Positions 49,815 to 57,609 are shown, numbered from the stretch's first letter. The stretch: 64,000 bases of DNA from Nitrospinia bacterium (GCA_029261715.1 JAJDAT010000029.1:23116-87115); one strand, 5' to 3'. The notes: generated from the letters alone by a model not told the origin. Translations and numbers: made by a program.

Positions 49815-50300
49815 TCACGCCCGCGATGAAGGGCTCACGGTAATCCACTGGATTCGACTGGCGTCATCGCCTTCGAAGAATCTCGCCTCGTCGAGCCAAG
49901 GCACCCTTCTCCCGAGCTCGGAGTAGGTCGCCAGCGCAGTAAGCAGGGAGCTTTTGAAGGACTCGATCGCGTCACGGGTCGAGTCGCCCTCTCCGACGAC
50001 GCCCTTCAAGAAGGGGCAGTATGCGATTCTGGAAGGCACTTCCTCGTCTTCGTCGGTAGAAACGACAAGCGGCACACGAAGGAGTTTTGCATCATCTTCG
50101 AGCTGCGCTTCTTTCAAGAGATGGCGAGAGAGGACTTCTTGGGCGATCGCTAGGCGGCACACGACCCAGTGAGTGATCAACCCGATCCTTGCGCCGGGCT
50201 GCGTGGTTACGCGTCCTTCGATGCCGAACACCAAGACCTCCGGATCTGCCGGATCTTCCGGAGCTTCGATCACGGCTTGGTTGGAAACCCACTCATTCAT
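49815..50300 (-). CDS. hicB: HicB-like antitoxin
   Basis: A 161-residue protein. The C-terminal 75 residues carry the HicB degenerate RNase-H-like pattern: RIAYCPFLKGVVGEGDSTRD, AIESFKSSLLTALATYSELG, RRVPW. The N-terminal 75 residues (ARIGLITHWVVCRLAIAQEV) are an extra domain not typical of HicB, perhaps for DNA binding. It would neutralise HicA and repress the shared promoter. ATG 50300 lies inside the end of the preceding gene, overlapping 8 bp. Confidence 0.8.
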   Translation of the reverse strand: MNEWVSNQAVIEAPEDPADPEVLVFGIEGRVTTQPGARIGLITHWVVCRLAIAQEVLSRHLLKEAQLEDDAKLLRVPLVVSTDEDEEVPSRIAYCPFLKGVVGEGDSTRDAIESFKSSLLTALATYSELGRRVPWLDEARFFEGDDASRIQWITVSPSSRA

Positions 50301-50718
50301 CGGACTTCTCCAGCTTTGAAACAATGAAGTTGGTGGCGCCGATGGGGATACCGTTCGCCAAGACTTCAATCGAATGCTTCCCCTCCACTTCAAAGGCCAC
50401 GGGTTTCAGCTCAAACACGATCTCAACAACATCGGTGGGGCTCGGGAACTCTACGGTCCCACCGATCTCGATCACAGGGACCGCCGCTTCGTGAGACAGC
50501 GAGATCAGCCGGACGGAGAGCTTGTACTTCCCATGTCCTCCGGTCAGCTGAACGAAGATCGTCAGTTGTTGGAGTGTCGTGGGGATCTGCCGGCAAAGGA
50601 CCCGGTTGAACAGCCCGATGAGCGACTTCTTGTTCGTCCGCCTGTCTTCGATCACACCGTCACAGACGATGATCGCCGAGCAAGTCGGACTCGGTAGTTG
50701 TGACTTCGACGCGCTCAC
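50293..50718 (-). CDS. DUF6941-like protein, first gene of the TA operon
   Basis: A 141-residue protein with SAIIVCDGVIEDRRTNKKSL, IGLFNRVL, IFVQLTGGHGKYKLSVRLIS and VEIVFELKPVAFEVEGKHSI, a pattern I associate with the uncharacterised DUF6941 family (beta-sandwich). GTG 50718 is chosen; the frame is open to 50772 but without a better start. It directly precedes hicB and is driven by the promoter at 50857. It may be an unusual accessory of the toxin-antitoxin unit. Confidence 0.65.
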   Translation of the reverse strand: MSASKSQLPSPTCSAIIVCDGVIEDRRTNKKSLIGLFNRVLCRQIPTTLQQLTIFVQLTGGHGKYKLSVRLISLSHEAAVPVIEIGGTVEFPSPTDVVEIVFELKPVAFEVEGKHSIEVLANGIPIGATNFIVSKLEKSDE

Positions 50719-50827
50719 AAGCTGAGATCTCCGATCGGGGTGTTCCCGTACCCTCTTCGACACGTGTCCCACACACGCGTTAGGCCCACGCTGCGATCGT
50801 TGGGATGGAGCGGCTTGAACTTCAAAA

Positions 50828-50857
50828 AGTATACTTCAAGAAAACGGGACTTGTCAA
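50828..50857 (-). promoter_or_regulatory. Consensus sigma70 promoter for the TA operon
   Basis: On the minus strand, TTGACA (50857-50852), an 18-bp spacer and TATACT (50833-50828). The -10 lies in the palindrome AAGTATACTT (50827-50836). It is the best promoter match in the window. It would transcribe the DUF6941-like gene, hicB, hicA, the Arg-rich gene and the DUF433 gene. The rest of the 362-bp gap (50719-51080) shows no gene. Confidence 0.8.
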
Positions 50858-50863
50858 CAAGTC
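50848..50863. promoter_or_regulatory. Operator palindrome over the -35 box
   Basis: GACTTGT-CA-ACAAGTC is a perfect 7+2+7 inverted repeat covering the -35 hexamer. Together with AAGTATACTT at the -10, it is a good candidate for autorepression by HicB or the HicBA complex. Confidence 0.65.
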
Positions 50864-51061
50864 ATGACTCTAAGTGCTGCGTTGCTAGAAGTATACGCCG
50901 ACTCGCCGCCCACCACGAAACCCCCGCAACCCCCTCGAAATCCTCATCGATGTGACGCGGAAGCGCGTGGATCATGGTTGAGGGCCGTCACCGCAGCCAC
51001 GCTCCAGACGCAGCTCGAGCCAGGCTTCGAACGCGATGCGCCAGTGCCGGCCCACCCTCCA

Positions 51062-51074
51062 ATCGGTCACCGAT
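51062..51074. promoter_or_regulatory. Perfect 13-bp inverted repeat
   Basis: ATCGGT-C-ACCGAT lies seven bases beyond the 3' end of the 51081 gene. It could be a protein-binding site or a weak terminator hairpin for the membrane-protein operon. Nothing else supports a choice. Confidence 0.3.
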
Positions 51075-51080
51075 CTCCGG

Positions 51081-51644
51081 TCAGTCCTCCTCGAACTTGA
51101 TCTCCTCGAGGCGCCAAGTGACGCCGGTCGGCTTTCGCTCCTGCAGCATCGTGAGCTTGAAGCGTGACAGAATCATTGCCCCGAATCCGTTCTGGGACTC
51201 AACGGCGCCCTCGACCATCCATCTGCGCTTGGCCTCGGGGAGCGAGCGAAACGCTTTGTGGCGATCCCACCACACCTGCCTCTCGGGTTCCTGGTAGTAG
51301 GCATCGAGCCCTGCCTTCGCGTCCTCTTCTTGGGCGAAGCTGATGTTGATTGGAGGCGCTACGCTTACAGAGCGTCTCCCCTTCAAGTAAGCGATTTGGT
51401 TCTCATCTGGAAGCGCCGGGAAGATCGCGCTCGATGGCGACCGCAGACTGTCACGGATGAACTCTTTGGCAGCCTCCCACGCAGATTCGCGCAGGATCTG
51501 CTCCTTGGACCGCGGGCTTCTCGCGTTGCGCTTCGCGGACGTCAGGTAATCGTATGGGTCCCCGACGATACCGATGACCAGGCTGATCAAGCTTAGCCCT
51601 GCGAGCACGAAGCAGATGCGTCGGACCGTGCGCTCACTCGGCAT
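51081..51644 (-). CDS. Membrane-anchored hypothetical protein
   Basis: 187 residues from ATG 51644: MPSERTVRRICFVLAGLSLI with one transmembrane span (about 10-30), then a cytosolic or periplasmic domain (KEQILRESAWEAAKEFIRDS; QVWWDRHKAFRSLPEAKRRW; KLTMLQERKPTGVTWRLEEI). Its first residues MPSER equal those of the upstream neighbour, suggesting a common leader origin. It overlaps that gene by 11 bp. Function unknown; part of a three-gene membrane operon. Confidence 0.65.
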   Translation of the reverse strand: MPSERTVRRICFVLAGLSLISLVIGIVGDPYDYLTSAKRNARSPRSKEQILRESAWEAAKEFIRDSLRSPSSAIFPALPDENQIAYLKGRRSVSVAPPINISFAQEEDAKAGLDAYYQEPERQVWWDRHKAFRSLPEAKRRWMVEGAVESQNGFGAMILSRFKLTMLQERKPTGVTWRLEEIKFEED

Positions 51645-51831
51645 CGGTGTAATCCGTCGCGACAGCCATCCGCTCAAGCGCGGTCGGGTTCCAAGCGGGA
51701 GTGGTCCGCTCCGTGGTTTCGACTTCAGGCGGCGATGGCCCGCTGGATGCGACGAGGTAAGTGAGGAAGCCACAGATCCCGAGAAGTAGGCAGGTGCCTG
51801 CGATAACGTTCTCAGCTCGTTCACTTGGCAT
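51634..51831 (-). CDS. Small single-span membrane protein, 65 residues
   Basis: MPSERAENVIAGTCLLLGIC starts a span running to about residue 29, followed by an acidic/Thr-rich tail (PPEVETTERTTPAWNPTALE). It is the middle gene of the operon: 9 bp after the 51841 gene and overlapping the 51081 gene. No family recognised. Confidence 0.6.
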   Translation of the reverse strand: MPSERAENVIAGTCLLLGICGFLTYLVASSGPSPPEVETTERTTPAWNPTALERMAVATDYTDAE

Positions 51832-51840
51832 CGCTTCTCC

Positions 51841-52323
51841 TCATCTGGGCCGGTATAGCGATTTGCTCTCGACCCACACGTATCGATCCCTGTACACGCC
51901 CTCGAGCACCTGGACCTCGGCAATGCCTGACTCTGGATCAGCTTGAAGCAATCGAACTCGGGTCTTCCGATCTGGTCTGATGAGGAGGCCAGAGTCTTCC
52001 AGTTTCGAGACGCCGAGGTGATCACCTGCGCGCGTGAGTACGATCATGCGCTTCACCGCTGGCATCGAGGTGCCAACGAAGAGCCCTCGCCACTGGTACA
52101 TGTTGTCTTCGTAGAGTTGGAGCTCCGTAAGATCCTTCTCGATCTTTTTGCGATGCTCCGATTCTCGCTCCAGCCTTGCTTCGCGTTCAGGCTCAGACTC
52201 TGTGCAGCTTGACCAAGCGTAGAGGAACAGCCCTCCTGTGAGGAGGACTGTGATGATCGCGACGGTGCAAGACGTGCTGTCGAGTTGCTGCGGCGATTCG
52301 GGTGGCGTGGCTTCCGTTGTCAT
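51841..52323 (-). CDS. Membrane protein with coiled coil and SH3-like domain
   Basis: 160 residues. The hydrophobic span TVAIITVLLTGGLFLYAW is followed by a charged helix (SEPEREARLERESEHRKKIE) and a beta-rich C-terminus (RMIVLTRAGDHLGVSKLEDS, VQVLEGVYRDRYVWVESKSL) resembling a small SH3-like barrel. It is the first gene of the membrane operon and is divergent from the early operon. Upstream, CTTAGCCTAAG (52329-52339 area) is an 11-bp palindrome that may regulate it. Function unknown. Confidence 0.65.
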   Translation of the reverse strand: MTTEATPPESPQQLDSTSCTVAIITVLLTGGLFLYAWSSCTESEPEREARLERESEHRKKIEKDLTELQLYEDNMYQWRGLFVGTSMPAVKRMIVLTRAGDHLGVSKLEDSGLLIRPDRKTRVRLLQADPESGIAEVQVLEGVYRDRYVWVESKSLYRPR

Positions 52324-52420
52324 ATTCTTAGCCTAAGGAATAAGACCTCCCCACCATTCCCCCTCGCTATCCTCCTACCCGGGGACCTCAAGCCGCAAGA
52401 GGAAAAATCCGATTGAGTCG

Positions 52421-52448
52421 TTGACTTAGCAAGTTAGCGAGTTATCAT
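52421..52448 (+). promoter_or_regulatory. Promoter of the early operon, with direct repeats
   Basis: TTGACT (52421-52426), a 16-bp spacer and TATCAT (52443-52448). The spacer consists of TTAGCAAG and TTAGCGAG, two near-identical 8-mers followed by TTA, a possible operator for an activator or repressor. The first gene (52513) follows with AAAGGA as ribosome site. The divergent gene starts 98 bp to the left. Confidence 0.65.
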
Positions 52449-52512
52449 CCGGTTGTGTCGAGCGAGTAGTGCCGCTTTCGACGAGCGAGAAAATCCAAAA
52501 GGAACTCCTCCC

Positions 52513-52860
52513 ATGACGACGAACGTCCTTCGTCCGACCGGCCCCCCTTCTCAGCCAATCGTCCTGGCCAACGATCCCGATCTCCGGATCTCGGGCCAGC
52601 CTGTCCACGCTTGCGGCGACCGCCTGCAGATCGACTGGCGCGTCTGGATCGCGCCGTCCTCCGACCTGATCGACCGACCGGGCGACGCGATCGCTCAGCA
52701 GGTCTGGGACGCAACCGCGCGTGTCGTCGCGCCGGTAATGCGGGCGATCCCGACCTCCGACTCTCGCGACGAGTCCGGCTGCCGCGCCCTCACTATGCAG
52801 ATCTTCTACCGGCGGACGCCTGAGGCTGTCGCCCGAGCGCGTGATTGGGACCTCCGATGA
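52513..52860 (+). CDS. First gene of the early operon, hypothetical
   Basis: 115 residues starting MTTNVLRPTGPPSQPIVLAN. It has beta strands (DRLQIDWRVWIAPSSDL) and a helix (AIAQQVWDATARVVAPVMRA). No motif recognised. Proteins read first from an early promoter often take over host functions, but that is only a general inference. It overlaps the next gene by ATGA. Confidence 0.6.
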   Translation: MTTNVLRPTGPPSQPIVLANDPDLRISGQPVHACGDRLQIDWRVWIAPSSDLIDRPGDAIAQQVWDATARVVAPVMRAIPTSDSRDESGCRALTMQIFYRRTPEAVARARDWDLR

Positions 52861-53675
52861 CTGCCGCGCAGAATGCTGTGCGGCTGCGCAAGGGAGCCTG
52901 CGTTGTCTGCAGGGCACCCGATCGGTCTCTCATCGGGATCTTCGGCGGCCCCGAGTGCGAGCTTCGAGGCGTCTGTGAGGCCTGCCGCGAGTACGCCGAG
53001 TGCCGCATCTGTGGATCGCTGGACGCCGACCCTCGCACGCTGGTCCTACCGGAAGAGGGTCGACCCGAGGCGGGCATCCCGCCGGGCGAGAGCTCGATCA
53101 CGGTCTGTCGCACGTGTTTCCGGGGAGAGGGCGAGATGAAGACTACCCAATCCGAGCCGATCGTGATCTGGGAGGACGCCGACGAGAACTACCACCGCCG
53201 CGCGGTGCTGGTCGGCGATGAGGTCCACTTCCAGCATCCATTGACCCGGAGCGACGAATGGGTCGACCTCTCCGAGATCGACCCGGACGAGGAGAGTGAA
53301 GAGCTCCGGCGGCTTGCTGCTTCGCTGCACGAGCGCGCTACCGAGGCCGAGCAGGCTGCCGGGCAGGGCCGTCTGAGGCTATGGGGACGAGTCAAGGCTC
53401 TCGAACGACGCATCGAGCTCCAGGGCGCCCACGAGCGCCGATCCTCTCGCCGCTGGAAGTCCGCCGTCCAACACCTGATCGACCTCGTCTCGCATGCAGA
53501 GGTGGACGACCCGGCGCGGAGGGAGGCGGCGGAGTTCCTGAAGGCAGAGGTCGACTACCACGCCGACTGCCCGACCTGCCGGAGCAGCCACGGCAAGTTC
53601 GGGCCGCGTCACAGGGCGAGCGCTGCCTGCGAAAGCGGGAGGCGGTCTCACTGCTCGTGCGATCGATGCTTCTGA
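52857..53675 (+). CDS. Multi-zinc-cluster protein
   Basis: A 272-residue protein. Seven Cys motifs are visible: CVVCRAPD, CEACREY, CRICGSL and CRTCFRG in the first 90 residues, and CPTCRSS plus CSCDRC at the C-terminus. A helical, charged middle (EELRRLAASLHERATEAEQA; VKALERRIELQG) separates them. Several zinc sites on either side of a coiled coil suggest a nucleic-acid or protein scaffold. ATG 52857 overlaps the previous stop. Function unknown. Confidence 0.65.
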   Translation: MTAAQNAVRLRKGACVVCRAPDRSLIGIFGGPECELRGVCEACREYAECRICGSLDADPRTLVLPEEGRPEAGIPPGESSITVCRTCFRGEGEMKTTQSEPIVIWEDADENYHRRAVLVGDEVHFQHPLTRSDEWVDLSEIDPDEESEELRRLAASLHERATEAEQAAGQGRLRLWGRVKALERRIELQGAHERRSSRRWKSAVQHLIDLVSHAEVDDPARREAAEFLKAEVDYHADCPTCRSSHGKFGPRHRASAACESGRRSHCSCDRCF

Positions 53676-53687
53676 GGAGGGCGCGCG

Positions 53688-54035
53688 ATGATGAGCGAAC
53701 AAGAGAGAGCGGCCGTCGGTCGCCTGCTGGCATCGACTCACGTGACCGAGCTGCGCTGCGCGCTCGAGCCGGCGCGTCAGTTCCTCCTCACTGACGACGA
53801 GCGCGAGACGTGGGCCGCGATCCGCGAGATCGAGAGGCGCGTCGAGGAGTTCGACGCACATGAGTATGGCCGGAAGGTCTGGCGTCACCGCGTCCTGACC
53901 GGCGACTGGGTGTCGAACATCGGCGGACAGCCCGGACCGCTCCGGTCGACTGCTGACGAGCGCCGAATCAGGGCTGAGTCGATCTCGCGCGAGCTCTTGC
54001 GAGCGATGGCGCGACAGGAAGGCGGTGCAGAATGA
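53688..54035 (+). CDS. Hypothetical helical protein, 115 residues
   Basis: The protein runs MMSEQERAAVGRLLASTHVT, DDERETWAAIREIERRVEEF, RIRAESISRELLRAMARQEG, all predicted helices with alternating charge. The C-terminus ends in GGAE, close to the EGGA end shared by other early genes. It starts 12 bp after the preceding stop with GAGGAGGGCGCGCG. No family recognised. Confidence 0.6.
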   Translation: MMSEQERAAVGRLLASTHVTELRCALEPARQFLLTDDERETWAAIREIERRVEEFDAHEYGRKVWRHRVLTGDWVSNIGGQPGPLRSTADERRIRAESISRELLRAMARQEGGAE

Positions 54036-54304
54036 GGATGGAGCGTACGTCTTTCGATCGCGCCGGCGAGGAGGCGCATCGGCAAAGCCAGATGGAAGAC
54101 GAAGTCAGGGCCGATCTGGTCGAGGAGTTCGGGGCAGAGAACGTCGGCGAGTGCGTCGACGAGGTCCGCATCGACGATGAGCCCGGGTACGCACGCGAGG
54201 CGCTCGTGTTTCTGGTCCGATGCGAGAAGCGCCCTCGCGACGCCCGCGGATCGATGGGCGCGATCGACCTCGAGGACGGCCATTGGTGGGAGGTGGCGCG
54301 ATGA
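54032..54304 (+). CDS. Hypothetical protein, 90 residues
   Basis: Starts MRMERTSFDRAGEEAHRQSQ. The centre is acidic (EDEVRADLVEEFGAENVGEC) and the C-terminus aromatic (DGHWWEVAR). The start overlaps the previous stop and its own stop overlaps the next ATG. No function recognised. Confidence 0.55.
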   Translation: MRMERTSFDRAGEEAHRQSQMEDEVRADLVEEFGAENVGECVDEVRIDDEPGYAREALVFLVRCEKRPRDARGSMGAIDLEDGHWWEVAR

Positions 54305-54435
54305 GCGAGCACCCGCTGTACGACCTGCTCCGCGAGTCCGCGGAGCGGAAGAGGGATCCACGCGTGAGCCCGCTGGCAGTCGTCCTGACCTTCGTCGCGC
54401 TGTACCTGCTGCTGCTCCTGTGGGGTCTGTTCTGA
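54301..54435 (+). CDS. Small C-tail-anchored membrane protein, 44 residues
   Basis: MSEHPLYDLLRESAERKRDP is a charged cytosolic helix, followed by the single span LAVVLTFVALYLLLLLWGLF at the very C-terminus, a tail-anchored layout. ATG 54301 overlaps the preceding stop (ATGA). Membrane proteins this small in early operons sometimes modulate host processes; no evidence here. Confidence 0.6.
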   Translation: MSEHPLYDLLRESAERKRDPRVSPLAVVLTFVALYLLLLLWGLF

Positions 54436-54461
54436 GGAATGAGAAAAGGAGACTGACTCAA

Positions 54462-55946
54462 ATGACACCGTCCATTCGAATCGTCCGCGCGAAGTTCTTC
54501 GATGTCGTTGGATTCGATGAGTTTGAGGTCCGCCCAGGGAACGTGTGCGTTGCATCGGGTGGCAACGCGATGAACAAGACCAACTTCCTCCGCTGCATTC
54601 GAGCGGCATTCGGAGGAGGCCACGACGCAGAGATCCTGCGCCACGGCGCGAAGGAGGGCCAGATCGTCCTCGAGCTCTCGAACGGCTACAGCCTCGAGAC
54701 GCGGGTCCGTCCCGACAAGACGGACCGCGTCCTCAAAGACGAAACAGGCACGCGCCTCTCGAAGCCGATGACTCGCTTGCAGAAGTGGATCGAAGCCACC
54801 ACGCTGAACCCGATAGAGCTCCTCCACGCGAGCAAGTCCGAACGCGTCAAGCTCCTGGCTCGAGCTCTGCCCTTCGACGTCGACATCGATCGCATCGTCG
54901 AGGCCGCTGGCGGCGAGCCTTGTCCTGGACCCAAGGGCTCCGTCTCCGGCATCGAGCTCCTCGCACACGCGGAGGAGCACTACTTCGCCGCGCGCCGCGG
55001 GCAGAAGCAGGTGCGTGACGAGCTCAGGAAGACCGAAGCGAACCTCGCCAGGTCGGTGGCGGATGCCCCGAACACGGACGAGCTCACCGAGCGCAGAGAG
55101 GAAGTCCGCGCTCGCCTGCAATCGCTCCGCGCGAATCGTGAGCGCGACACGAGCGAGGCGAAGGCAGGATCCGAGAAGGCCCTCGCTGAGGTGGCGGCTC
55201 AAGTCGAGCGCGAGCTGTCGCAGATTCGTTCGGAGCACGGCGGGGACATCGGCAGCGCGCAGCAGGAGAAAGCCGAGAAGCTCGCGGACTTCGCCGAGCG
55301 CATCCGTGAGATCGAGCGCGAGCGCGATGCCTTCAAGGCGAAGTGTGACGACCGCATCCGTGCGATCGAGAAGCAGAGGGACGAACGCCTCCGCGCAGTC
55401 GAGGAGACCGCCGAAGAGGAGCGCGAGGCGATCCGCCAGCAGTACGCCAAGCGCCAGGAAGGGGCTGCCGCCCAGTACACGACGCCGATCGAAGAGGCTG
55501 CCGCTGAAGAGTCTCGGATCGATGAGCAACTCCGTGACGCGCACCGGCTCGAGGGAGTGCGGTCGACGCTCGACGATACGCGGACGAAGCTCGAGCAAGC
55601 GGACGCCCGCGTCAATCGCCTCGACACCGCCGTGAGCGCGGTGCGGAAGCTCCGAGTGGAGCTCATGGCGGATCTCCCGATCAAGGATCTCGAGGTGCGG
55701 GACGGCGAGCTCTGGTACGCCGGCACGCGCTGGGACCTGCTCGAAGAGAGTCGCCAGGTGATGCTCGCGGTCGACATCGCTGCACAACTCGCGGGAGAGA
55801 TCGGCGTGATTGTGGCGGACGGGCTCGAGTGCCTGGACGCTGGGAGATTCCGCCAGTTCTGCGAGGCCGTCGAGAGCAAGGGGCTCCAACTCATCGGCAC
55901 GCGGGTGAGTGATTCCAACGAGCTTGAGTTCGTCGGTAGCGAGTAA
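54462..55946 (+). CDS. SMC/RecF-like AAA ATPase with divergent P-loop
   Basis: 494 residues. The N-lobe shows IRIVRAKFFDVVGFDEFEVR and a P-loop reading GGNAMNKTN (33-41), where the usual GKS/GKT has Asn before Lys. A long coiled coil spans about 160-400 (REEVRARLQSLRANRERDTS; RIREIERERDAFKAKCDDRI). The C-lobe has GVIVADGLECLD (448-459) as Walker B. This is the architecture of RecF/SbcC/RecN-type repair ATPases that act on DNA ends. It is likely part of the recombination system with RecT and the YqaJ nuclease. AAAAGGAG precedes ATG 54462. Confidence 0.8.
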   Translation: MTPSIRIVRAKFFDVVGFDEFEVRPGNVCVASGGNAMNKTNFLRCIRAAFGGGHDAEILRHGAKEGQIVLELSNGYSLETRVRPDKTDRVLKDETGTRLSKPMTRLQKWIEATTLNPIELLHASKSERVKLLARALPFDVDIDRIVEAAGGEPCPGPKGSVSGIELLAHAEEHYFAARRGQKQVRDELRKTEANLARSVADAPNTDELTERREEVRARLQSLRANRERDTSEAKAGSEKALAEVAAQVERELSQIRSEHGGDIGSAQQEKAEKLADFAERIREIERERDAFKAKCDDRIRAIEKQRDERLRAVEETAEEEREAIRQQYAKRQEGAAAQYTTPIEEAAAEESRIDEQLRDAHRLEGVRSTLDDTRTKLEQADARVNRLDTAVSAVRKLRVELMADLPIKDLEVRDGELWYAGTRWDLLEESRQVMLAVDIAAQLAGEIGVIVADGLECLDAGRFRQFCEAVESKGLQLIGTRVSDSNELEFVGSE

Positions 55947-56001
55947 AGAGGGACGCGGACGACCGATCGGCCGCGATCATAGGAAACAGAGGAGGTGATC
56001 G

Positions 56002-56457
56002 ATGAGTGAGCTACCAATCGGCGACCCGAAGGCGATGGCGGACTGGCTCGATGATGTGGCGCCCGAGAATTCTGTCGGGCAGGACGTGCTCGGACCCGTT
56101 GCTGCGATGCTGCGTCGGCTCGCCAAGGACAACGAAGAGCTGATATTCGACTCGCGCTGCTGTGCGACGTTCGACATTGACTCGAAGACGTGGCGGTGTG
56201 TTCTTGGTCACGGGCACGAGGGCAACCATCTCGTCGACAAGCTGCGTTATTACAGTTATGGAGAGACCGTCGCGGAAGGTGAGGGACGCTTCGACCCGAA
56301 TACCCGCCCCGACCACGAGATCGTCGCGGAGATCGCTGGGCGGATCTGGGCGGCCGATCAAGGGGCAGGCACCAGCAGCTCGATCGAGGTCTGCGTCAAT
56401 GACGCCCGAGGCATCCTCTCCGAAGCTCGCCGCCAGTGCGCGGAAGGCGGTGCGTGA
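56002..56457 (+). CDS. Early protein with shared C-terminal module (copy 1)
   Basis: A 151-residue protein: PKAMADWLDDVAPENSVGQD, a Cys-rich centre (RCCATFDIDSKTWRCVLGHG), and a C-terminal module HEIVAEIAGRIWAADQGAGT followed by VCVNDARGILSEARRQCAEG. That last module recurs in the next protein. The start has GGAGGTGATCG. The stop overlaps the next ATG in a GGTGCGTGATG junction. Function unknown. Confidence 0.6.
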   Translation: MSELPIGDPKAMADWLDDVAPENSVGQDVLGPVAAMLRRLAKDNEELIFDSRCCATFDIDSKTWRCVLGHGHEGNHLVDKLRYYSYGETVAEGEGRFDPNTRPDHEIVAEIAGRIWAADQGAGTSSSIEVCVNDARGILSEARRQCAEGGA

Positions 56458-56768
56458 TGGAAGGCAACGCTCACCGGTGCCCAAGTTGTGATGCCGATCT
56501 GAGCATCCTGCGAGCGACTCTCTTTGATCGTCGGGACATTATCGCAGCCACCGCTTCAGGGGTCGAGTCTGGGCTGGAAGCCGGCCTTGAAGGCGTGCGC
56601 GTCGCTGCACGGCGCCCCGAGTGGGAGATCGTCGCGGAGATGGCCGAGAGGATCTTCGCCAACTGGGTCGACAACGAGGTGGACGATCCAACGTATGCGG
56701 CAGCGGTGAAGGAGGCGCGCGAAATCATCGTCCTGGCGAAGCGCGAGTGTACGGAAGGGGGTGCGTGA
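56457..56768 (+). CDS. Early protein with shared C-terminal module (copy 2)
   Basis: A 103-residue protein. It opens with a CPSCDADLS zinc-knuckle pair, followed by a helical stretch and the module WEIVAEMAERIFANWVDNEV, then KEAREIIVLAKRECTEGGA, clearly homologous to the previous protein's C-terminus. The module begins (H/W)EIVAE and ends EGGA. ATG 56457 overlaps the previous stop. Function unknown. Confidence 0.6.
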   Translation: MEGNAHRCPSCDADLSILRATLFDRRDIIAATASGVESGLEAGLEGVRVAARRPEWEIVAEMAERIFANWVDNEVDDPTYAAAVKEAREIIVLAKRECTEGGA

Positions 56769-57253
56769 TGAGTGGAAAGCGGACGCAACAGGAGATCGTC
56801 GAGCGCATCGAGGCAGTCAAGGATGCCGACTTCTTCGGTGTCATGAGCGGCGACTTGCTCAGCTATCTCGACTTCGAGCATGCTCGGGCGTACCTCGTCG
56901 AGGGCGCAACTGCCGATCAATGGCGCGAAGCCTGCGAAGCAGACGGTGTGAAAACGCCCGATCAGCGAATCCGGGATTACATGCCTTTCGCCTGGGAGAA
57001 GGCCAACAACTGTCGAGGTCTCTCGGCGAGCCGAACGATTGACCACATGCGGGCGTGGCTCTGGCTCGATGGCGTCGAATGGTTCGACGAGATCACGAGA
57101 TACTCGCACTACGGGAAGCCGCAGCTCGTGCGCATCTGCGAGCACTACGGAATCGACTGGCAGTCGCTCGACGACGGATCTTGGCGGCAGTCGGAGATGG
57201 ACAACGAAGTCCCCGCTAGCGAAGTGCTCGGTCGACAGGGGGGCGGTGCGTGA
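56768..57253 (+). CDS. Hypothetical protein, 161 residues
   Basis: Starts MSGKRTQQEIVERIEAVKDA. It contains FFGVMSGDLLSYLDFEHARA, YLVEGATADQWREACEADGV and TIDHMRAWLWLDGVEWFDEI, a Trp-rich helical sequence that I recognise loosely from small phage early proteins without a name. It ends RQGGGA. Both ends overlap neighbours in the GGTGCGTGATG junction. Confidence 0.6.
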   Translation: MSGKRTQQEIVERIEAVKDADFFGVMSGDLLSYLDFEHARAYLVEGATADQWREACEADGVKTPDQRIRDYMPFAWEKANNCRGLSASRTIDHMRAWLWLDGVEWFDEITRYSHYGKPQLVRICEHYGIDWQSLDDGSWRQSEMDNEVPASEVLGRQGGGA

Positions 57254-57609
57254 TGAGCGAGCGAGTCCACCTGACGCAGCGCCGGATGCTCTGGTCGATC
57301 TTCTGTGCGCCGAAGGGCGCTACCGAGGATGCGATCGCTGAGGAGGTAGCTGCGACCGATCACCTGCCCTGGGCCGGCTCGGACTTGGTCCGATCGAGGC
57401 TCTTCGGCGGGTTCGCATGCGACGACGATCCGGCGCGCGTTCATGTGGTTCACGCTGCGGGCGAATACTCGTACCTGGAACACGCGATCAATGAGCCGTT
57501 GACAGCAGAAGAGCGTGAGAGGGTTTGGCGGGAGATCCTCGAGGGCAACGCGGGCAAGGCTGCGCTCTGCTCCGGTCCGTTCGCGGATGATAGGCCGGGG
57601 GACGAATGA
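57253..57609 (+). CDS. Hypothetical protein, 118 residues
   Basis: The protein begins MSERVHLTQRRMLWSIFCAP and continues with an acidic body (EDAIAEEVAATDHLPWAGSD; EYSYLEHAINEPLTAEERER). No motif recognised. ATG 57253 (TGATG with the prior stop) is used; a GTG lies three bases before it. The stop overlaps the next ATG. Confidence 0.55.
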   Translation: MSERVHLTQRRMLWSIFCAPKGATEDAIAEEVAATDHLPWAGSDLVRSRLFGGFACDDDPARVHVVHAAGEYSYLEHAINEPLTAEERERVWREILEGNAGKAALCSGPFADDRPGDE

